A DNA stretch of 64,000 nucleotides from the NCBI GenBank assembly GCA_003508835.1, contig PUFA01000072.1, positions 6,050,501-6,114,500 of the forward strand. Reading direction: 5' to 3'. The stretch comes from Eonycteris spelaea (taxonomy: Eukaryota; Chordata; Mammalia; Chiroptera; Pteropodidae). Positions within the stretch are counted from its first letter, which is position 1, and every line of letters starts with the position of its first letter. The notes beneath the pieces were generated by a model, which had not been told where the DNA came from, did not search any database, and saw only the letters and a list, made by a program, of their open reading frames with translations. Below are positions 24,263-35,950 of the stretch, in pieces. Both the position numbers and the translations under genes were made by a program.

Positions 24263-26565
24263 TAAGCTAAATGATAATACAGAAAATCTTAAAGGACAGC
24301 ATGGCTGCTACGAAGTTGGAGAGAATGAGAAAAATTAAGACAGACTTGCCAAAACCTCAGTACAGCTTGTGAAAATTTTGAGAAATTTTGTTTGACGTAT
24401 TTATCTTGCATGTTTCTCTTGTAATAAATGAGTGAAACCCTGTGGGTGGGTGTCATTGTTTACACTTTTAAGTATTGTCCCCAGAGCCAGCCACATTGTA
24501 CTTGGTGAACGGATACAGACTGACTCAAGACAAGAAGATGGGTCAGCGATCACCTGCAGCAAATCCCCTGAGGACCATGTTGTGTAGACTCCCAGGGAAT
24601 GAGACTCCCAAGAGTCCACTCTTCCAGAACCTCTCAGGGAAGAAAACTGACTATGAATTAGATCCCAAGGGATAGGCTGAACCTGAACTTCTAGCCATCT
24701 AGTCACTGCTGTGCACATGGTCCCACAGATCGATGTAATTCTCTCTCTGAGGGCCCTTTGCCTTGCACGGATGATGAAGGTCTGCCTGTATCTCTTTTCC
24801 ATCCACTTGAGACTGGCCCATCCGGGCTGCGTTCTGTCTTCGGTCCCTTCACGCTTTCCGCAGTGATGGGATTAAAGTGTAAGCTTAGCAAGATGGAAAA
24901 CACCCCTCAGATCATATTCCGCAGTCCCAGTTTAGCAGAGTTCGGGTATGAACTGGGCCAGCTGTGAAGCAGGACTTTTCCAGCTGTTAGTGTCCTTCAG
25001 GTACATCCATACATTAGAAAGCTCATGGTGACTGGTGACTGTGGCTTAAGAGGGAGTTCTGGTCTACCCATGACCCTTGCCGAAAAGCCACACTAACATC
25101 ACTGTTAAGAACCCCAGAGCTTCCATTTAATCCACAATGCGGGGCAGGTAAGAAACGTCTCTAGGCAATAGGTTGAGATTACACTGACATATTTATTAAC
25201 CTATTTCTTGTTTAGGAAAAAAAAAATAGTACACTCCTCTGCCAGTGTTAATTTTACATAAACACGCTCTTTGAGCCTAAAGTGAATCTGACTAGTTTTC
25301 AATGTGAAAATAAAATATTCTTGGATTTATTTTTAAACAGAACTTGTCTCTAATCCTAATGTAACAGAAATGTATATAAATTGAAATCATCACATGAATC
25401 TTCGGCTAATGACTGTTTGAGAGCATGTGAGTATCACATGTAGGAACACTATGTTTTCTAGGATCTGACATTTCCAGCGATCGAGAATTACTGCATTTTA
25501 TAAACGAAAATACCACTACTAAGCATAGAATGCTATACACGGAATGATGTCAATTGTTTCCAGACTATCGATATACTAGAGCGATGTGAAAATAGTAATA
25601 AAAGCAAGCTATTTCGGCAGATTTTAGGGGTGAGGTTAGGACTGTAACCCGCAAGTTATCTCGGGGTAAACGCTGCAGCCGCCAAGTGCCGCCGGCGAGT
25701 ATTCTCGGGGCAAATGGGAAATGGGTTAAAAAACAAAAGTAGCATCTGTCAAACATGGTAACTCATATGCAAACCTTTAAACACACTACGTTCTTTCTAT
25801 GAGAAATCACATAGTCAATTTTCATGGGAATGAGGCCAAGAAGCCCAACCTGGCACCACAGCGCGCCCCTCTCCTGGGTGGCGAGTCCTTGGGGCAACGA
25901 GCTCTCCCTGGAGTCAGAGTTGACCCAGACTGACTTCGTGATGTAACCAAAGCCAGCCAGAGTGAAGACTAAACTGATGGGCTGCCTTTTTCATTGATGA
26001 GTTTGATAGCGATGGGACCAGGCACCCCCACAGATGTTCACCATGACTCACGCCGGTAAGAAGAGAAATGGGTAGGCATGCCTGCAGGTAGTGAACGCTG
26101 TCCTCCACCTGTCTGCTGGCAGGGACAGACCCAACGTGCAGGGCTGGCGGGGAGTCCAGTCTCTCTCCCCAGCTCTCTCTCCACCTTTCCTGCCCTGTTT
26201 TGGTTTCCTTTGCATCCTTTCCACAAAGACCGAGGTCAGGTTCTAGTGTGTCAGGACTTCTCGCTTTCCTTCCCTCGATTCCTTACTGCACGAAGGCTCT
26301 GACCACAGACGCTACCAAGTGTCAAAGTGAAGCGAGAAAGACACATGGATGCTAACTAAGCCCCCGCAAACCAACTCAGCTGAAACGTGCAATCATCTCT
26401 CTGCCGACTTCAAAGGCAGTTTCTATTAGTTCACTACATTTTCTTGACTCATTAGTTATTGCTTTCCATTCTGGGGTGTGATTTGGTTTTGCTTCCTCCT
26501 TTTGCACTGTTAGTAGTCAGTCAGTGAGGAAAATGCAACTCTGACAGACCATATGATGTTCTGTC
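24263..26565. other. Unassigned DNA
   Basis: No gene recognised. The 133-codon minus-strand frame at 24401-24802 has no recognised features. A small CpG cluster lies near 25650-25710. Confidence 0.45.
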
Positions 26566-26583
26566 AAAAAAAAAAAAAAAAAA
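26566..26583. repeat. A18 homopolymer
   Basis: Eighteen consecutive A. No SINE or pseudogene body was recognised on either side. Confidence 0.9.
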
Positions 26584-28680
26584 GGATTCACCTTTCAGAA
26601 GTATTTTTGTGTTTCCTTCCTTCCTGCAGAAGCAATGCTTTTCATTGAACGCATTGGCTTTTGAAAAACTTAATTAAAATATACACACGGTGATATAATC
26701 AAGGCTGAGAGATCAAGTCATGCCAAGAAGGTGCATTTGTGCTACTTGACCCTGGAATTTAAACTAAGGATTCTCTCCAAACCCAAGGTTGATGTTCTAT
26801 GAACAGAAGCAGAAAGAATGCTAAAATAGCAACTCAATATCAGAACAAGGAAAGCTGAAAACTTGCAAACTCACTTCTTGGGTCATCCTTCTTTCCACAT
26901 GAGAGCCATCATCTGCCCCCATTAAGGCTAGCACGATTTCCCAATTTCACTCAAGTTAAAAGTAAGCTGACACCATCTCAATGAGGAGAGGGGGAAAGAC
27001 CCAAAAAAAAGTATGTCACGGTGGAATCACCTAAGATTTTCCTTAATTCCTAAAAATAAACTGTTTTTCTGGAAAGACTCTGGGTGAATAACTCATGTCT
27101 TCATCAACAGAAAAATGTGTCTTTTAAGAAAGAGGGTTCAGTAAGAAAGAAAAACATTGTGGTCCAGCAAATGACGCACAGGTCTGCAGGGTAACGGCAG
27201 CTCCGGGGGTTGAGGGCCATTCATATGGAAAAGGAATACTTTTTGATTTCTTTGGAATTTAAGGTAGCTTTGCGGGTTTTCATTTTCCTCACTTTGTATA
27301 TCTTTTCTTTTTCCCGAGCTATTGTGTGGACTTGGCCCAGACTTTCGGAGACGCTTAAAATATTATGTGAAATAAGACGACTGCAAATGTAAGTCAGCAA
27401 CAGGAGAAGAATAAAGGGTTAAGGGTTAACTCACCACCGCATTCGAGTGGAAGGAAAGACTGGGAAATCCTGCACGGGAAGCAGCATTTCGGTGGCTATC
27501 CTGTTCAGAGTTAAACAGCCACAGAGTATGCGTCTTTAAACGCTGAGTCTCCTTCTAACATGTTGGGCCCATGCCCGTAGTGTGAGAGTGTTCATTTCTC
27601 TCGACACCTTTCACAAACTTTGTACCTGTAACTGTCATAAGGCGCATACACAAAACACCCAGAATTCAGTACCCGACATGGCTGATACGATCTGAAATGA
27701 CAGAGGGACCACATGTTGCTGGGTTAAATCAATCACCTTGAGGGTTAGCCATTAACCTCTGTGAAAAGCCAGGTAAGTGGAAGCTTGTATTTATTTCCCA
27801 ATCTCTAATTTTCTACCTTTGGGGTTCCTTTGTGATAAACGCAGCAAAGAAGAGAATGACCTACTCATTGATCTGAAGATAATGCCAAGGGCAGACAGAC
27901 TTGGCGAGGCTGGCTTGCAAGTGCACAGGAGTCCACAGCAGAAGGGAGAATGTACGTGCGCTCCATGTGCTCCTGCTCCCTCTTCCTTACAAAAATGTCC
28001 AGACCCTCGGAGACTCACGATGCTCCAGGGTAGCAGTCCTCATCTGGGCATTTAAGTATAATGACTGCTAATGAAAATACTCATTCCTGGACACCGGGGC
28101 TGGCTATGTAGAACAGAAGTAGGCAAAGTGTTCTACTTCAAGAATACTTAGCAAAATCCTTGACCTGGACTTCTGAGGTCCTGACAAGGACTGGACTGGC
28201 TTCACCTAATTGTCAGAGCTGGCTGAGTAGTCCCCGTAAGTGTGCTGTCTCTGGGTCTGGTGCTGGGGCCTGGAGTTGGGCAGAGTTGGGCAGACAGCTG
28301 GCGCACAGGACAATGGGTGCAAATTGGGAGAGGTCGAGATCAGGTAAGAATTCACATGCATGAAGTGGAACCCCTGGAGGATGGACCGTAACCCATACCA
28401 GTTTTCGATGCCTCTGACCTTGGTGCTGAGGCTATTATCCTGGAGCACATGGGGCCCTTCGCTACGGAGTTAAACACGGAATCCTGGTCCAGCGGTTGGG
28501 AGAGCTGGAGGAGGATGTAGGGAGAAGGCAGGGCAGTGTCAGGTCCCTCTGATGCTTCACACGATGAGACAAGTCAGCAAAGCAGCAACAACCAATGTTG
28601 TTGGCCACTGCCTCCATTCCCCCTCCGAGTCCTCCAAGAGTCTCTCTCATGGTCCACCCAAACCAGGGACAAACAAGAAA
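26584..28680. other. Unassigned DNA
   Basis: No gene or family assigned. A small exact duplication of a 'gttgggcaga' decamer lies near 28276-28295. Confidence 0.45.
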
Positions 28681-28870
28681 GTAGGGTTGCCAAAACACTT
28701 ATAGGGCGCCCAGTTAAATTCAAATTTGAGATACAAAAAAAAAATTTTAGTGTAAGTATGACTCAAAGATTGCATGGGACATCTACTGTAAAAACGTATC
28801 CGTCATTTCTATAAAATTCAAATTTCATTCAGTGCCTTGCATTTTTATTTGCTTTATCATTTACCTTAAA
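28681..28870. mobile_element. MER53 palindromic DNA transposon
   Basis: The left arm reads 'gtagggttgccaaaac' and 'cccagttaaattcaaattt'. The centre has 'ttttagtgtaagtatga' and 'gcatgggacatctactgt', and the right arm has 'aaattcaaatttcattcagt' as the inverted partner. This is the hairpin plan of MER53, a non-autonomous element with long inverted repeats. Decayed copy; the outer right end is uncertain. Confidence 0.75.
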
Positions 28871-29744
28871 AGAAATGGAATTCTGGGAAATGTAGTTCAG
28901 CCTAGCTGAGCTGATACATCACAAAGCCATCGATCATGTCATGACTTAGGAGATGTGTAAAATGAGGTGATACTGGTCACGAGTGCTCTCAACTCTGGAT
29001 CTTGTATCTCTGCCAGGGACACGAAGTAGAACATGATAAAGTGGCTGTTGGGGGCTGCCCCTTTAGGAGGAGCTGGTGGAGAAGTCTCCCTTCTAAGGAA
29101 ATGTGGGTACACAGCCACAGGACACGAGTCACGTGCTCAGTAAAGGGTGCCACGTTTCAGAAAGGTTTCCCCTTGAAAGACTTGTCTCAGCCAGGGATCA
29201 CACAATTACCAGCAGAGCTTTTCCAAAAGCAGAGATGTCCAGGCATGACCCCAAGACTTACGAAATGAGAATCTTCAGGGTTGAGAATAATGCCTGGTTT
29301 TGCTTTTCCCAAAAACTACAAGTTGTCTGGGTGTGCACTCTTCAGAACCCCTGCTTTAGAGGCACGATTAGAAGTGAATAAGTGAAAGAAGAATCTTAAC
29401 AGTTCATGCCAGGTTGCTACATCACACATTTTACCCCAGCCCCACAGAAAATTCCATTCACATCAACCTTTAATACAACTGACCAAGCGTTCAAAATGTC
29501 CTACGTGGCCACTGTGCTGGTGTTAAGTTTGGGTTTTATAGCTGACCTGCCTGACCATATTCCATCTACGCTCTGGCACACCGGGTACACCTCTATGGTC
29601 ACCTTTGTCACTTTGAACCCCGCAGAAGTCACAGACACATCGGAGGCACTCACACGTCAAATGACTCAAAAGTGGATGCACATTCCCCTCTTGCTCACCC
29701 TTTTGTCATTTTGTTAGTCCTCATCAAGACTTTCAGAAATCGGA
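28871..29744. other. Unassigned DNA
   Basis: Holds a 103-codon plus-strand frame at 29406-29717 with one hydrophobic stretch around residues 34-46, no signal of homology, and no Kozak or promoter evidence. Confidence 0.45.
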
Positions 29745-29935
29745 AAATAACAACTAATAGTTATCGAGTGCTTGTTATAAACCAGGCTCTACTGTAAGTT
29801 CTTTATATTCCTAACTTAATCTCCAAAGTATGTTTTTAGGAAATACATGCTGGGGACACAGATGCGCATAGGACTGAGAGGGCTGGCTCTTCGCCACACA
29901 GCCGAGAGAGGAGGATTGGGGACAGAGTGCCTTCT
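29745..29935 (-). repeat. MIR SINE
   Basis: 'aacaactaatagttatcgag', 'ccaggctctactgtaagttc' and 'ctaacttaatctcc' follow the reverse-strand MIR. The 3' portion is more diverged. Confidence 0.6.
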
Positions 29936-30154
29936 CCTAACTCACGTGCTTCCCCGCAGAGCCCGCACAGGACAGTATAGCGTTAGGCCCCGCTCTTAAA
30001 ACCTCAGCAGGAGTGAAGCTATTAGAATCAAACCTGAAACCACTGTGGCAGTCAGCTTTCTCCTCCTCTGTGTAAAGCGGTCTCCCAGGAAAATATGCCC
30101 TCTGTGGTAGAACAGGGAAAGCGATCTATAATCCGCATTGCATAAAGTGAGTCA

Positions 30155-30295
30155 TAAATCAAGTCATTGGCTCCTGAAATCCCGCTGCTCCGGTGTGCAG
30201 AAAGATGAAATGATTCATTCAGGGTCGCACAGTCAGAGCGAGGCGGATCCGGAATTAGGATGCAACAGTCCTCACTCACAGTCAAGTGCCTGCCC
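30155..30295 (-). repeat. MIR SINE fragment
   Basis: 'gatgaaatgattcattcagg' and 'gtcgcacagtcagagcgagg' are equivalent to the MIR segment '...cccaaggtcacacagctagtaagtgg', followed by 'ggaattaggatgcaacagtc'. Partial copy. Confidence 0.5.
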
Positions 30296-32184
30296 CTCTC
30301 CAGCCACATCCTCCACGGGGGCGGGGGAGAGGTGCAAATCTCGCATGTGATCACTTGGTCACAATTTGGCTTAAGAACGGATGAGGTCAAGCACCATGCC
30401 ACCTCACAAAGGGCCTCGCATCATCCCTCCAGGCCCCTTTCCCTTCCTCCCTGAAGGGACCTTTCTTTCTCTCTTCCAGGACCTGTGGTCTTAGAGGGTA
30501 AGGGCATGGTGTGGCAACCATAAGACTGAACAAAACCACCCCGGAGAGGATGCTGCAGCAGGAGGGAGGCAGGTCCCCTGGATCTCTGAGGAGAAAATGG
30601 GAAGGGGGAGTCCTTTTGGGGGGTAAACCAGGTGAGTGGCTTCTGGAATCATCCTTAGGAACACCGACATGTGCCTCTGGCCTGACAGACACAAAAATTA
30701 GGGAATTTTATGATACGGGGGCCTCATTCTATCCCAGACCCCAAGAATCGAGACATATTCAGAGGTTGTGCTTTTGACTTCCCTTACTAGTTTCTGCCCT
30801 CTCCTTTTCTGCAAAAGAGCAATAGCCACACAAAGACAACCTCAGAGCTAAGGACTGCTCACTAGAAAAGGAGCCATAAAAACCAAACGGCGAGACAGGA
30901 CAGAGAAAGAAGCTATTTAAGGAGATAAGAGGACTCATGATTCCCTGCCATAAACAAACTAAAGAACATGAAACACGTAGATGCCCTTTCAAGAGCTAAA
31001 ATGATGAGCGTGCATTTATTTTCTCAGTGTTATTTAGCCAGCTTGGAAAACAAAAACCCTGACATTAATACCAGGATAACAGAGATGGGAGTAGGACTTT
31101 TCTCTCTAATAATTATCTTACTATCTGTCCATCTTAGGTCCACAAACATGCTATGATTGACAGGTTAAAATGTTTAGGTTAGTCTGAGCTCACATAAACC
31201 ATTTTAAGTTTTCTAGGACAGGAGAATGTTATAAAACAAACAATCTTTTCTCCGCCTTCCTACTTTCCAAACTTCTTTCCACCTGCCCTCCTCATCTTTT
31301 TGGAGGGAGTATGTCCATAAAGAATCTCGGTCATGACCAAGGATATTACTAAGCTGGTGGGCACAAGTCATGGTGAGCCCAAACAAATTACTGCGTCCTC
31401 CTAAATGAAAGAAGAGGAAGCACTCGAGGAAATCTGATCGGCTCCAGTGTACATGAGAGAGAGAGAGAGAGAGAAAAAAAATAATAAAGGTAACTAGAAT
31501 AGCTATCACTATTACTCCCTTGAACCCAGTTACAATTCTGGGTCTCCAAGATATCTTGACCCTTTACTGTGAAGAATCAAGGTCATGGATCAGGGGATAA
31601 TAGAGAGGAGTCCAGTTAATTCACAGTAGGAAGAGGAAAAAATCATTCGGTAAAAAGAACAGACTATCTAGAAAGTCAAAGGGAGAAAAAGAGCTTTAGG
31701 AGTAATTGTGGGGGGGGCGGTAAGAGGGATTTGATTGGTGGGCAGAGTGTCTGCATGAAGTGGGAGCAGAGATTTTAGAAAATCCTGGAGTGTGGAGGAA
31801 GGAAAACAAAAAGATGCCATTTAAAAAAAAAAAAAAAAAACATCAGTAGAGATAAAAAAATGTCTTCCCGATGACTGTCAGTTTCGGTGGGCGTTCATTT
31901 GAAGCTGACACTGTGGTCAGGGCAGAGTAGGAGCCGTGCTTTGTGTGGGTTACAGATACGTCATGATCTGCTTCAAATGTGCCCCCCTTGTCCTCGACAA
32001 CACCCTTTTGAGAGGGGAAAAAAAATGCTTTGTGAGGATGATTACGCGTGGATTGTGAAGATTCCACTATTAAGCCATTTAAAATCCTAAGGGTCATATG
32101 ACAGAAAAAGTGCTGGTATAGCAATTTAAAAACTCAGGCTCTAGAGTTTATGACTGCTAGAAAATGTGAGGGAACCTCGACTCC
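30296..32184. other. Unassigned DNA with simple repeats
   Basis: A GA tract of 20 bp lies at 31455-31474, a G8 run near 31711-31718 and an A18 run at 31823-31840. Minus-strand frames of 93-101 codons show no recognised content. Confidence 0.5.
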
Positions 32185-32570
32185 TTCATTAATTAAAGAA
32201 AGACTTCATGTACCCTCTTGTGTCTGGCCCTCGTCCACTTAATATGATTATAGCAGTGAATGAAAGATTCCACAGTCCTTTGTGGAGTTTGCCAGTGGGG
32301 AAAGACAGACGATCCCTACACAAATAAGCATAACGTACAGAATGTCACCTGGGGGGAAGTGATATAAAAATACAGTAAAGCGACAAAGGGGCTTAGGAAC
32401 TGACTGACAATGGCAGGGATGGTGTCTGTCACTGAAATAGGACAGTCAAGGAAGACCACACCAGTTTGAAGTAGCCGAGGCTACAAGCCATGTCACTACC
32501 TGAAGGGAAAACACTTCAGGCAGTACATGCAAAGCTTCTGAGACAGGAACCTGACAGGCATGCTTGAGAA
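32185..32570 (-). repeat. L2 LINE fragment
   Basis: 'ggggaaagacagacgatccc', 'gtcacctggggggaagtgat', 'gacagtcaaggaagacc' and 'acatgcaaagcttctgagac' follow the reverse-strand L2 order. Confidence 0.6.
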
Positions 32571-32834
32571 ACCTACGCTTTGCAGAGTGCTGTATAGTTT
32601 TCAAACTTTTACTTCTTCATGTGGTCCCGAATGGGACGAGAATGTCGACTCCACAGGACTATTGTGAAATAATTAGGAATACTGCATGCAAAGTCCTTGG
32701 CTTTTCAGCAACTTGTTACTGTGAGGAAGTAGGAAACATTCTTCTTGCCGTAGTGTTCATTTGCCAAGAGACATGAGCTGCCTCCCAAAGTCAGACCCCA
32801 GGGGAGGAGGCCAGATAGGGTGGTTGAGCCTTGT
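32571..32834. other. Unassigned, perhaps MIR-related
   Basis: 'ggactattgtgaaataatta' hints at a MIR 3' half, too short to annotate as such. Confidence 0.3.
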
Positions 32835-33012
32835 GGGGAAAAGCCACTGCGTCAGGGATGCAGATAAAAACCCCAACTCCCTTACTGACAAGATGCAAAG
32901 ACGCGGATGAATGACTCGACATCTCTAAGTCTCTGCTTCGCAATGTGTAGAACACGGATGATGATATCTACCCTTCGAGGATGTTGTGAAAGTTAAACAA
33001 ACACTGAGAGTA
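32835..33012 (+). repeat. MIR SINE, 5' and middle part
   Basis: Shows the MIR core with 'tctctaagtctctgcttcgc', 'atgtgtagaacacggatgat' and 'gaggatgttgtgaaagttaa'. It is broken by a second MIR in the opposite orientation and continues at 33236. Confidence 0.65.
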
Positions 33013-33235
33013 AAGAAAAACAGCAATAATCGCTCACAGGCATTAAGTGCTTGCCACGGGCCTGGCACAGGGCAGAGCTATAGTCCTGCATCATGTCAGC
33101 CCATCCTCATAAAACCATAAAGTCATATTAGGATCCCTGTTTTACAGAAGAGACCACTGGGTCCAAAACTAGCAAGTCGTGGGGTCGGGATCTGGATCCG
33201 CCGGTCTGAAGATGGGCCGGGATGCTGCCTTCCAT
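33013..33235 (-). repeat. MIR SINE nested inside another MIR
   Basis: Reverse-strand MIR with 'caggcattaagtgcttgcca', 'gggcctggcacaggg', 'atcctcataaaaccataaag' and 'cctgttttacagaagagacc'. It lies between two halves of a plus-strand MIR. The boundary sequences 'gtaaag' and 'gttaag' are similar enough to be a remnant of a target duplication, but that is uncertain. Confidence 0.7.
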
Positions 33236-33345
33236 GTTAAGCCCCCTCACACTGTGCCCGGCCCGGAATTAAACCTCGGTAAATGGCAGCAGATGTTATT
33301 GCCGCTGATGCTCTTATTGTTGTTCTTGTAGTTATTGTTGTTGCT
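33236..33345 (+). repeat. MIR SINE, 3' tail of the interrupted copy
   Basis: 'cactgtgcccggcccggaat' plus 'cctcggtaaatggcagcaga' matches MIR '...cagtgcctggcacatagtaaacgctcaataaatggtagc'. The following TTGTTGTT-rich segment is the usual degenerate MIR end. Confidence 0.6.
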
Positions 33346-33779
33346 ACGATGCCACTTAGAAGCAGCACCTCTTTTGGAAGGGAACAAAGCAAATTGAAAA
33401 TAATACTGCTGGCAGGGTTGGAGACAAATACACCCATCAATGGGTATAAATCATGAAGAGATCTTCCAGCCAGATCCCCGATTTGCAATAGTTAAAGGAA
33501 TGAATCACAGAGATGAGTCACTGGGTAAAAAACCTGGGGAGACACACAGCTTTACGCAAGTCCCAGATTTCTAAACTTGGGAACACCAAGTCTTAAAAAC
33601 TGGCTTTGGGGCTTTTCTCTCCATGTGGCTTAGGTCTTGTTTTTCTCACCACCCCCCACAGACACGCGTGGAGAGCAGTCAGATGGCCCAGCCTTCCTCT
33701 CTGGACCACGGACGGACTAAAAGTAACCCAGACAGGCAGCCGTGTTTCCCTCAATTCCTAGGATGGCTCCTCATTCCAG

Positions 33780-33781
<2 letters not shown>
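33346..33781. other. No gene recognised
   Basis: Unassigned DNA between the MIR tail and the microsatellite. Confidence 0.5.

Positions 33782-33870
<89 letters not shown>
33782..33870. repeat. Compound (GA)n(CA)n microsatellite
   Basis: About 49 bp of pure GA repeats (33782-33830) pass directly into 40 bp of pure AC repeats (33831-33870). Frames through it encode RE and TH dipeptide repeats and are artefacts. Likely polymorphic. Confidence 0.98.
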
Positions 33871-33872
<2 letters not shown>

Positions 33873-34948
33873 ATGTGCTCGCTGCTTGTCTTTCTTTTCA
33901 TTACTCAAGTAAATCTGTACAGATGGCTTTCTGAATTGACTTCTTTTTAAATCACTCACACTGAAAAGTTGGTTCTTCTCTTCCCGTCAACCTTAACTGG
34001 ACTGTTTCTGTGCGCTTGCTCAGTACCTTCCGTCGCAAGGGGACCTTCCTACATCACACGCACATGTATCCCTGTAAACTTCTACTCCTTCAAGGGATCA
34101 GGAAGAACCGTATTGTGACCTTGATATAGAAATATCATTCCAGTGCTTTAAAAATCCTCGGTTTCCCCTAAAGGAAGAGAATAAGACCCTTCCTGTGGGT
34201 AGTATATTTTGTGACAACACCTTGTAATATATAAGTAAATCATGTGTCATGTAATGAGTTCCCTAATCAGAAAAATCTACGTGAGGAGTCACGTTAGGAG
34301 AGAGGATTTTGCAACTGGACAGAAGGAAGTGTTGCAGGTGGATGCCCACAGCTCCTGGGAGGTTCCTGCTGCATGGAAAGATATCCAGAATCACTCAGCC
34401 TGTTTTACCGTGGATTCCCCAATCTCCCTGGACCACTAAACCAATAAAGATTCGGTTCCTTGCAGCTGGTACTCGATAGCATATGATTAGCGCATGTTTG
34501 CATACACGCACACTTTCAGCCTCAGGCAGAGTTATCTGTGAAGACATCCAACTTCCAATCAGGCGTCTAGTTTATAGCCAAATAAACATATCCTTGTTTA
34601 AAAAAAAAAAAAAAAAAAAAAGTCCCTTCTGAAAACCAGAAAGCCAGCCTTTTGTTTTCAACTTAGCTTCAAATATCTCTACATCCCCATGATCTTAACC
34701 AAAAAGGATAACAAGATAAAAAAAAATTCCAAGTCAAGCGAAAACCGGAAAGCATCTTAGGATTTAACACACCTCCAGAGAGAATGGCACAGATGCCTAG
34801 ACCGGACTTGGGGTTCGATACGCTGTGACAAGCAGCGGCTCCAAGCCACTGAGCTCTGTCGGTCCTGAGCCTCTGATTCTCCTGCTTCTCCTTTTCAGGT
34901 CCAGGCGCTGATCTTGACTGCATTTTAGTCTCCCCTCTCACGCTCATC
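33871..34948. other. Unassigned DNA; AATAAA plus poly(A) module
   Basis: AATAAA at 34581-34586 is followed 13 bases later by 22 uninterrupted A at 34600-34621. That spacing is the signature of a polyadenylated RNA copied into DNA. No body homologous to a known mRNA or SINE was recognised upstream and no target duplication was found. Confidence 0.45.
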
Positions 34949-35572
34949 TTGCAAACTATGCAGCACTGGCACCTCCCTCCATCCGACCTTGACGAGCTTT
35001 TTGTGGGCAAGTTAATAAAGACTGAACCAGCTACCAAATCCAACACGGTGAGGGCTCCCAATGTGGACCCTTTGTTCACACAGGGGTTTCTTTCTCCGAC
35101 GCAGAGGTCCTGCCGGCCTTGCCCCTCCCCCCTCGTCTCCCTCCTACGCCAGGAAGGTGAGAAACGGAAAGAAAAGGAGAAGCGGAGCATCCCGCGGTGT
35201 CAGAAGTCAGGACGCGCTGCCCCCGGCCGTGGCGAGGCTTTCTGTGCGGAGTCAGGGGCCGCCGGGCCTGTGTCCTCTCACTCACCCAGCGTCTTGCCGA
35301 GCGCGCTAAGCAAGGCGGCGAGCGAGCTGTGCTTTCCTCAGCCAGGCCAAGGCAAGCAAGCCACTCGCCACTTGGCGGGCCGAAAGGTCCCCGGGGTCAC
35401 TTCACGGGATGCAATGAATCAGGAACTTCCCAAGGTACTGATTCACGTCCGGGACATTTTAAATGCACAAGCTATCTCTGTTGTGATTTTCATTTCCGTT
35501 TTTCGTTTGTTTGTTTTAAATGTCTGCGTCTATATCTTATGTGTGGGCAAGATAGTGAATGCCAACCAATGA
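34949..35572 (+). other. 207-codon open frame across a CpG island
   Basis: The frame starts before the island and runs through it. Its product is Ser/Pro/Lys/Arg-rich in the middle, as expected of translated GC-rich DNA, with a hydrophobic stretch near residues 176-201 that could be a chance membrane-like segment. Other frames of 69-173 codons overlap on both strands, so the openness reflects base composition. I do not recognise a gene. An unannotated first exon or a noncoding transcript is possible. Confidence 0.2.
35085..35412. promoter_or_regulatory. CpG island, candidate promoter or enhancer
   Basis: By hand count about 29 CpGs fall in 325 bp, in a GC-rich segment within AT-richer DNA. 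CpG islands of this kind usually mark promoters or CpG-rich enhancers. There is no TATA box. A GC-rich 'gagcgcgctaagcaaggcgg' segment lies near 35300. No gene could be tied to it. Confidence 0.6.
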
Positions 35573-35715
35573 CAAAGAATTTCAATAGTCTCATGTTTCG
35601 ATTCTATCCTGTTTCTGAGCTCCTTTCTCATTCAGATTAATCTTCCAAAAAAAAAAAAAAAGAATTTGCTTATTTACTTTTCTTTTTTTTATTTTTCTTC
35701 TACTATATTAATACA

Positions 35716-35717
<2 letters not shown>

Positions 35718-35760
<43 letters not shown>
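35718..35760. repeat. (GT)n microsatellite
   Basis: Forty-two bases of uninterrupted GT repeats; a VC-dipeptide frame through it is an artefact. An A15 run sits upstream at 35647-35661. Confidence 0.97.
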
Positions 35761-35814
35761 GAGGAAGTGTTAAAAAGAAGCATAATCAAATATAATGGCG
35801 CATGCATGGAGCTG

Positions 35815-35950
35815 GAGATGAAGTGTGATGATTACCTGGTTAATTTTGTGTGTGACCTAACTGGACCGAGGGGTACCCAGTCAAGTTGGTCAAACATTAT
35901 TCCGGGCATGTCTCTGAGGCTGTTTGGGATGCTAAGAGTAACGAGCCTTT
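35815..35950 (+). mobile_element. MaLR-related LTR 5' fragment
   Basis: 'gttaattttgtgtgtgacct', 'gggtacccagtcaagttggt' and 'tcaaacattattccgggcat' resemble the start of a common mammalian LTR, '...gtcaacttg...ggtcaaacattattctgg'. Only the first part is present. Confidence 0.5.

Noticed and set aside
33623..33934. 103-codon frame with repeated RE and TH residues
   Set aside because: It is simply the GA/AC microsatellite translated.
34669..35190. 173-codon minus-strand frame over the CpG island
   Set aside because: It overlaps a longer plus-strand frame; both arise from GC-rich composition and show no domain.
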